Shown in pieces: positions 7,297-11,005 of a DNA stretch of 11,005 nt. The stretch spans positions 1 through 11,005 of the forward strand of contig JACDAP010000540.1 in the NCBI GenBank assembly GCA_013695395.1, read 5' to 3'. Positions within the stretch are counted from its first letter, which is position 1, and every line of letters starts with the position of its first letter. The DNA comes from Solirubrobacterales bacterium. GTDB taxonomy: Bacteria; Actinomycetota; Thermoleophilia; Solirubrobacterales; Solirubrobacteraceae. Both the position numbers and the translations under genes were made by a program. A model generated the notes under the pieces. It had not been told where the DNA came from, did no database searches, and saw only the letters and a list, made by a program, of their open reading frames with translations.

Positions 7297-7818
7297 GAGG
7301 AGCGGCCGCAGCGTCGCGCCCGCCGTGTGGACGGTGTGCTCGGTGTAGGCGCCGTCAACCGGTGCCCGGTGGATTTCGACGACCCGCTCGCGCAGGTTCA
7401 CGATCCAGTAGTCCGGAAGCTCGCGGCGGGCGTAGAGCCGGGCCTTCGTGATGCGGTCGTAGCCCAGGGATGCGTCTGAGACCTCGATCGTGAGCAGCGG
7501 CTTCGGGCGGCCCGAGCGAAAATCGTCCGGTGTGGTCACGAAGATGTCCGGTTCGGGCGCCGAACGGAACTCGGCCATCCGAACCGGGATCTGCGGACCG
7601 AGCATCTGGAACTCGTCGAGCTGGCGGATGATCGACCGGGTCAGCCAGACAATGGCCAGCGAGTGCGGCTCGCCCATGGGGCTCATCTCGACGAGCAGCC
7701 CGTCGATGAGCTCCACGCGCGGCCACTCGACGAAGACGCCCGCGTCGACCATCTGGTCGTACTGCTCGATCGTGATGCGATGGACCGGAGCGAGGAGGTC
7801 GATGGCGGTGGTGGACAC
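7243..7818 (-). CDS. Uma2-family (DUF820) putative PD-(D/E)XK nuclease, intact copy
   Basis: The 191-residue protein starts at GTG 7818-7816. It shows the family pattern: an N-terminal 'T.eqYdqm...G' segment, RVELIDGLLVEMSP (Glu36), a helix, EPDIFV (Asp91), PLLTIEVSDASLGYDRITKA (Glu112, Lys125), LYARRELPDYWIVN, and a C-terminal strand pair ending LLAFVDG. Asp91, Glu112 and Lys125 would form the PD-(D/E)XK metal site; Glu36 is the usual extra acidic residue. The family is often present in many copies per genome in actinobacteria, chloroflexi and cyanobacteria; whether it acts in DNA turnover, defence or selfish spread is unsettled. It aligns without gaps to the broken copy at 240-816 (about 55% identity). 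It shares that gene's promoter and overlaps the zinc-ribbon gene tail-to-tail by 54 bases. Confidence 0.88.
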   Translation of the reverse strand: MSTTAIDLLAPVHRITIEQYDQMVDAGVFVEWPRVELIDGLLVEMSPMGEPHSLAIVWLTRSIIRQLDEFQMLGPQIPVRMAEFRSAPEPDIFVTTPDDFRSGRPKPLLTIEVSDASLGYDRITKARLYARRELPDYWIVNLRERVVEIHRAPVDGAYTEHTVHTAGATLRPLLLPDVTLELDDLLAFVDG

Positions 7819-7824
7819 GGCACG

Positions 7825-7853
7825 AGTCTGACGGAGAAGGCTCAGAACGCCAA
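7825..7853 (-). promoter_or_regulatory. Predicted promoter of the intact Uma2 gene, leaderless type
   Basis: On the minus strand TTGGCG (7853-7848), 17 bases, CAGACT (7830-7825), 6 bases, then GTG 7818. The element reads TTGGCGTTCT, identical to that of the other Uma2 gene, and the spacings are the same. The intervening bases mostly differ between the copies, so the shared parts look selected. Confidence 0.6.
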
Positions 7854-7948
7854 CCAGCGATCGTGGGACATGTCCTCATCCTCGGCTCGGAGCCCGTCAC
7901 GGAACAAGGCACAGGGCTCGTGCAACGCGCACGACTTCGTACCGTCTC

Positions 7949-7954
7949 TACCCT
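7949..7954 (+). promoter_or_regulatory. Possible -10 box of the SDR gene
   Basis: TACCCT fits TANNNT and lies 10 bases before the ATG at 7965. The same hexamer occurs before the GH43 gene. It favours 7965 over the upstream in-frame ATG at 7863. No -35 match is seen. Confidence 0.3.
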
Positions 7955-7964
7955 CCCCGCAGCA

Positions 7965-9578
7965 ATGGAGGCCCCCACCGACACCCCGCCGGGCATCGAG
8001 CCCGCCCGCCTCGAGGAGGCGCTCCGCGTGCTCGCTGAGGTCGAGGCGCTGCCGCTCGAGCACCCCGACCAGCTCCGGGTCCAGCGGGCGACGGCGGCGA
8101 TCTACAAGAGCGTGAAGCTCCGCCGCCGGGCCGAGAAGCGTGAGGGGATCCTCGCCCACGACCGTGCGATCACCGCCGCGACCGCCACCGGCGCACCCGG
8201 CCGGATCGACGACGAGACCCAGGGGCTCCCGCTTGTCTCCGAGGTGGAGGGCGCGAGCGCGGGGACTCTCCTCGAATCGCGGGCTTGCTACGTCTGCAAG
8301 GACCGGTACACGGTGGTCGACGCCTTCTACCACCAGCTCTGTCCGAGCTGCGCACGGGAGAATCACGCCCGGCGCGACGCCCGCACCGACCTGACCGGCC
8401 GCCGCGCCCTGCTCACCGGCGGCCGGGCGAAGATCGGCATGCACATCGCGCTGCGCCTCCTGCGCGACGGCGCCGCGCTCACCATCACCACCCGCTTCCC
8501 CCGCGACGCCGCACGCCGCTTCGCCCAGATGCCCGACGCCGCCGACTGGCTGCCCCGCCTCAAGGTCGTCGGGGTGGACCTCAGGGATCCGCGGCAGGTG
8601 GTCGCGCTCGCCGAGCAGGTCGCCGCCGACGGCCCGCTCGACATCCTCATCAACAACGCCGCCCAGACGGTGCGGCGCAGCACCGCCGCCTACGCGCCGC
8701 TCGTCGCCGCGGAGCGCGCGGAGCTGCCCGACGGTCCGCTGCCCGAGCTCGTCACGCTGCCCCGCGGTGGCGCCCCGTTCGAGGTTCCCTTCAGAGAGCG
8801 GAACGAAGCTCGAACGCGGCCCAGTGGAGCGGGCGCCTTCGAGGTTTCTCCCGCTGAGCGCACTGAAGCTCGAACGTTGTCCGGGTCCTCCGCGCTCGAG
8901 GGTTCTTCCGCTCAGCGCAACGAAGCTCGAACGCGGCCCGGAGCCGACCCGCTCACCGTCCGCCCCGGCGACCACTGGGCGCCCACGCCGGAGGCGCTCA
9001 CCACGCTTGCCCTCACCGCGGGCTCCGCGAGCCCGGAACGAGCCGCCACCGGCCGCGCCATCGACGCAGGCGGTCTGGTCCCCGATCTGCACGAGACGAA
9101 CTCGTGGATCCAGGGAGTCGGGGAGGTCGACCCGGTCGAGCTGCTCGAGGTCCAGCTCTGCAACTCGACCGCGCCGTTCATCCTGATCTCGCGCCTCAGG
9201 AGCGCGCTCGCCGCCAGTCCTGCGCGGCGCACCTACGTGGTGAACGTCTCGGCCATGGAGGGGCAGTTCGCGCGCGGCTACAAGGGACCGGGCCACCCGC
9301 ACACGAACATGGCCAAGGCGGCGCTCAACATGCTCACCCGCACGAGCGCGGAGGAGATGCTCGACACCGACGGCATCCTCATGACCGCCGTCGACACCGG
9401 CTGGATCACCGACGAGCGCCCGCACCCCACCCGCGCCCGCCTGGCCGAGGAGGGCTTCCACGCCCCGCTCGATCTCGTGGACGGCGCGGCCCGCGTCTAC
9501 GACCCGATCGTCCGCGGGGAGCAGGGCGAGGAGCTCCGCGGCGTCTTCCTCAAGGACTACGCGCCGGCGCCCTGGTGA
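7965..9578 (+). CDS. Zinc-finger SDR-superfamily oxidoreductase with atypical active site
   Basis: From ATG 7965 the product has 537 residues. The N-terminal ~100 residues are helical and charged. Then come CYVC (108-111) and CPSC (126-129), a probable zinc finger, and a Rossmann SDR domain: RALLTGGRAKIGMHIALRLL with the dinucleotide loop TGGRAKIG at 151-158, TTRFP (175-179), GVDLRD, and LDILINNAAQTVRR with the NNA motif at 230-232. The C-terminal half has NSW, APFILISRL, YVVNVSAMEGQF with the catalytic-position Ser429, and HPHTNMAKAALNMLTRTSAE. This layout (zinc finger, 'TGGRxKIG', 'HPHTNMAKAALN') belongs to a long SDR family found in bacteria and in eukaryotes such as fungi and plants; its substrate is unknown to me. 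Where SDRs have YxxxK, this protein has Thr447-x3-Lys451. A repeat-derived insert at about residues 271-326 is unlike the rest. The in-frame ATG 7863 would give 34 more, non-conserved-looking residues and overlap the neighbouring promoter region. It overlaps the OB-fold gene by 4 bases. Confidence 0.85.
   Translation: MEAPTDTPPGIEPARLEEALRVLAEVEALPLEHPDQLRVQRATAAIYKSVKLRRRAEKREGILAHDRAITAATATGAPGRIDDETQGLPLVSEVEGASAGTLLESRACYVCKDRYTVVDAFYHQLCPSCARENHARRDARTDLTGRRALLTGGRAKIGMHIALRLLRDGAALTITTRFPRDAARRFAQMPDAADWLPRLKVVGVDLRDPRQVVALAEQVAADGPLDILINNAAQTVRRSTAAYAPLVAAERAELPDGPLPELVTLPRGGAPFEVPFRERNEARTRPSGAGAFEVSPAERTEARTLSGSSALEGSSAQRNEARTRPGADPLTVRPGDHWAPTPEALTTLALTAGSASPERAATGRAIDAGGLVPDLHETNSWIQGVGEVDPVELLEVQLCNSTAPFILISRLRSALAASPARRTYVVNVSAMEGQFARGYKGPGHPHTNMAKAALNMLTRTSAEEMLDTDGILMTAVDTGWITDERPHPTRARLAEEGFHAPLDLVDGAARVYDPIVRGEQGEELRGVFLKDYAPAPW
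8777..8950 (+). repeat. Three in-frame palindromic tandem repeats inside the SDR gene
   Basis: Three imperfect direct repeats start at 8777, 8837 and 8894 (periods 60 and 57 bases, both multiples of 3). Each carries TTCGAGG- or CTCGAGG-type sequence on the left and GAAGCTCGAACG on the right (8805-8816, 8865-8876, 8922-8933; identical in all three). The first unit can fold as GTTCGAG-GTTCC ... GGAAC-GAAG-CTCGAAC. They encode repeated 'RNEARTRP'-like peptides in a variable part of the protein. Base composition is less GC-rich than the flanks. Confidence 0.85.
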
Positions 9579-9904
9579 GCGGCCCGTTCTCCCTGGAGCC
9601 TGACGCGAGCATCGCCGAGGCCGTGACCCGGCGCGAGAGCACCTGGGTGACGATCGGCGGCATCGTCACGGCGGCACGGACGATCGCCATGCCGACCGGG
9701 GCGCGCGCCGCGCGGCTCACGGTCACCGACTTCCACGCCTCGATCGGGGTCCTCGTCCTCGGCCGGGTCCTCGAGCAGATCGAGCCGCAGGTCGACGAGG
9801 TGATCCTCGTCGCTGGGAAGGTCGCGCGGGACGCGCGCGGGACCACGATCGTCGCGCAGCTCGTCGAGCGCTACGACTGGGGCGACCTCCAACCGCCAGC
9901 ATAA
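9575..9904 (+). CDS. Stand-alone OB-fold protein resembling the DnaE OB domain
   Basis: GTG 9575 overlaps the SDR stop as GTGA and gives 109 residues; the upstream extension of this frame is a shadow of the SDR gene. After a ~22-residue leader comes STWVTIGGIVTAARTIAMPT, then GARAARLTVTDFHASIGVLV, then GRVLEQIEPQVDEVILVAGK, then VARDARGTTIVAQLVERYDW. This is the order and sequence pattern of the OB-fold (tRNA_anti type) near the C terminus of DNA polymerase III alpha: 'vtvgGiv....r.t.kG..ma.v.leD..g..ev.vf', 'vlv.G.v..r.....iva'. No polymerase domain is present. Such domains bind single-stranded nucleic acid or act as protein adaptors. Translational coupling to the SDR suggests a joint role, but none is known to me. 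The stop TAA (9902-9904) touches the palindrome of the next gene. Confidence 0.8.
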   Translation: MSGPFSLEPDASIAEAVTRRESTWVTIGGIVTAARTIAMPTGARAARLTVTDFHASIGVLVLGRVLEQIEPQVDEVILVAGKVARDARGTTIVAQLVERYDWGDLQPPA

Positions 9905-9921
9905 GCGGACCGCGGTCCGCT
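9904..9921. promoter_or_regulatory. Perfect 18-bp palindrome, probable repressor operator of the VOC gene
   Basis: AGCGGACCG (9904-9912) is followed directly by its reverse complement CGGTCCGCT (9913-9921). It lies just upstream of the -10 box and includes its first base, so a bound dimer would block initiation. Size, symmetry and the GGACC/GGTCC core are like operators of TetR-family regulators; the regulator is not encoded in the window. A hairpin terminator for the OB-fold gene is the alternative, but there is no T-run. Confidence 0.65.
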
Positions 9922-9926
9922 ACCTT
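9921..9926 (+). promoter_or_regulatory. Predicted -10 box of the VOC gene, leaderless type
   Basis: TACCTT matches TANNNT and is followed by 6 bases (GGGGGC) and the ATG at 9933, placing the expected transcription start at the start codon. No good -35 is present; the palindrome occupies the spacer. Confidence 0.55.
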
Positions 9927-9932
9927 GGGGGC

Positions 9933-10982
9933 ATGCCCGCCGACAGCCTCCGCCCTAACGCGGCATCGTCGCCCGCCGACAGCCTCCCCCCTGACGCGCC
10001 GTCGCTCCCCGACGGTCTCCCCGCCGACTCGGCGCCGTCGCTCCCCGACGGTCTCCCCGCCGACTCGGCGCCGTCGCTCCCCGACGGTCTCCGCCTCGGC
10101 CCGGTGGAGCTCACCGTCGCCGACCTCACTCGTGCGGTGGCCTGGTACGAGGAGGCGCTGGGGCTCGTCGTTCACGAGCGCGAGGACGGGCGCGCCCGCC
10201 TGGGCGACGGCCGCACCGTGGTGCTCGTCCTCCACGAGGACCCGGCCGCGACGCCACCGGGCCGCGGCCACGCCGGGCTCTTCCACTACGCGCTCCTCTT
10301 CCCGAGCCGGGAGGAGCTCGCCCGTGCGGCGCTCCGGCTCTCCGCCACCAGCATCCGATCGCAGGGCGCCTCCGACCACGAGACGCACGAGGCGATCTAC
10401 CTGGCCGACGCGGACGGCAACGGGATCGAGCTCGCCGCCGACCGGCCGCGCGCCGCCTGGCCTGAGCACCTCGGCTACGCGAACGGGCCGCAGCCGCTCG
10501 ACGTCGGCTCGCTCATGGCGACCATCGAGGGGGAGGCGCCGCAAGCGACGGTCGGAGAGGGCCTGCGCGTCGGCCACCTCCACCTGCACGTCGGCGACAT
10601 CGAGGAGGGTCTCGCGTTCTACCGCGACACGATCGGTTTCGCGCTGCGGGCGAGCCTCGGCAGCGCGGCCTTCGTCTCCGCCGGCGGATACCACCACCAC
10701 CTCGGCTTCAACGTGTGGAACGGCCACGGCGTGGGCGCCCCGCCGCCGCACACCGTGGGGCTGCGCGCCTGGACCGTCCTGCTCGACGCCCCGGCCATCG
10801 CCGCGCTCCGCGACCGCTTGGAGCGCGCCGGGCATCATGTTGATGATGCGCCGGAGGGCGGTGAGGCGGCAGCGCCGGGTCGCGGCGTCGCGGCGGCGCA
10901 GGCAGCCGGCGTCGAGGGTGCGCCGCGCGGTTTCCTCGTGCGTGACCCGTGGGGCACCCCACTGCACGTGGCGAGCGGCTGA
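9933..10982 (+). CDS. VOC-family protein, CatE-like (catechol-2,3-dioxygenase/glyoxalase fold)
   Basis: The 349-residue protein has two vicinal-oxygen-chelate modules. Module 1 (about 54-168): LGPVELTVADLTRAVAWYEE, then ALGL, then HAGLFHYALLFPSREELARA, then AIYLADADGNGIELAADRP. Module 2 (about 211-345): VGHLHLHVGDIEEGLAFYRD, then TIGF, then AAFVSAGGYHHHLGFNVWNG, then RGFLVRDPWGTPLHV. The order, and the GHLHLHV and YHHHLGFNVW blocks, match Bacillus CatE-like proteins, which open aromatic rings or act on quinone-related compounds with a divalent metal; His215 and one of His254-256 are plausible ligands. Before module 1 lie about 50 residues of PSLPDGLPADSA-type repeats, and between the last strands is an Ala/Gly-rich insert (308-330), both unusual for the family. 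ATG 9933 is supported by the -10 box 6 bases upstream. The palindrome at 9904-9921 suggests induction by a ligand of a repressor. The exact substrate is unknown. Confidence 0.85.
   Translation: MPADSLRPNAASSPADSLPPDAPSLPDGLPADSAPSLPDGLPADSAPSLPDGLRLGPVELTVADLTRAVAWYEEALGLVVHEREDGRARLGDGRTVVLVLHEDPAATPPGRGHAGLFHYALLFPSREELARAALRLSATSIRSQGASDHETHEAIYLADADGNGIELAADRPRAAWPEHLGYANGPQPLDVGSLMATIEGEAPQATVGEGLRVGHLHLHVGDIEEGLAFYRDTIGFALRASLGSAAFVSAGGYHHHLGFNVWNGHGVGAPPPHTVGLRAWTVLLDAPAIAALRDRLERAGHHVDDAPEGGEAAAPGRGVAAAQAAGVEGAPRGFLVRDPWGTPLHVASG
9996..10092 (+). repeat. 36-bp tandem repeats encoding the N terminus of the VOC protein
   Basis: Units begin at 9996, 10032 and 10068 with exactly 36-base spacing; the shared core GCGCCGTCGCTCCCCGACGG is identical in all three and the third unit is partial (to about 10092). 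Each encodes APSLPDGLPADS. Each has a 6-bp inverted repeat CCGTCG-CTCCC-CGACGG. More degenerate relatives precede them (9935-9990, encoding PADSLRPNAASSPADSLPPD). The period is a multiple of three, so copy-number change keeps the frame. Confidence 0.9.
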
Positions 10983-11005
10983 GTGCGGGCGGCGTGTTCC
11001 CGAAT

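Noticed and set aside
7863..7964. Upstream extension of the SDR gene to ATG 7863
   Set aside because: It would start 10 bases from the divergent Uma2 -35 box, adds residues without family character, and a TANNNT box lies between it and ATG 7965.
7842..9461. A 539-codon open frame on the minus strand
   Set aside because: Exactly antisense to the SDR gene, whose family motifs are clear; the minus-strand product has no motif.
9996..10092. 36-bp regular repeats as a CRISPR array
   Set aside because: The units are directly adjacent with no spacers and lie in frame inside the VOC coding region.
9723..10967. A 414-codon minus-strand frame with repeated Gly/Arg-rich units
   Set aside because: Shadow of the VOC gene; the repeats are the reverse reading of its 36-bp tandem repeats.

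Overview
This is a GC-rich (roughly 70%), densely coding stretch whose codons mostly end in G or C. Together with several gene starts that look leaderless, this suggests a high-GC actinobacterium; a Thermoleophilia/Solirubrobacterales-type soil lineage is my guess. There is no RNA gene, CRISPR array, transposase or integrase. The gene set is accessory in character: carbohydrate and amino-acid catabolism, Uma2-family proteins, a toxin-antitoxin pair and a small regulatory cluster.

Layout. 1-209 (-) is the N-terminal part of a nitrilase-superfamily hydrolase, cut by the window edge. 240-816 (-) is an Uma2-family (DUF820) gene broken by a single extra base. 1016-2608 (+) is a secreted GH43 glycosidase. 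It converges on 2764-4062 (-), a clear 2,2-dialkylglycine decarboxylase (dgdA). Only 25 bp from the dgdA start, a sigma-70-like factor (4088-4738, +) begins; it overlaps by 4 bp a protein with an XRE-like helix-turn-helix (4735-5385, +). Next comes a ribbon-helix-helix antitoxin/MazF toxin operon (5417-5994, +), converging on an ImmA/IrrE-type metallopeptidase (6004-6738, -). Divergent from that is an unrecognised zinc-ribbon protein (6748-7296, +), whose 3' end overlaps a second, intact Uma2 gene (7243-7818, -). The last block, on +, is a large zinc-finger SDR protein (7965-9578), a stand-alone DnaE-like OB-fold protein (9575-9904, 4 bp overlap) and a CatE-like VOC protein (9933-10982).

How the genes may work together. 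The sigma factor, the HTH protein and the IrrE-like protease have the parts of a protease-relieved regulatory switch (ImmA/ImmR or IrrE/DdrO logic), here with a MazEF-type module lying between them; this is inference from gene content. The SDR and OB-fold genes are translationally coupled. The VOC gene has its own promoter with a perfect 18-bp palindrome that looks like a repressor operator.

The most notable sequence-level signals are: (i) seven gene starts preceded by a -10-like hexamer exactly 6 nt before the start codon, the geometry of leaderless transcription; (ii) matching promoters in front of the two Uma2 paralogs; (iii) an in-frame array of about 58-bp palindromic repeats inside the SDR gene; (iv) 36-bp in-frame tandem repeats at the N terminus of the VOC gene; (v) abutting divergent -10 boxes between dgdA and the sigma factor.
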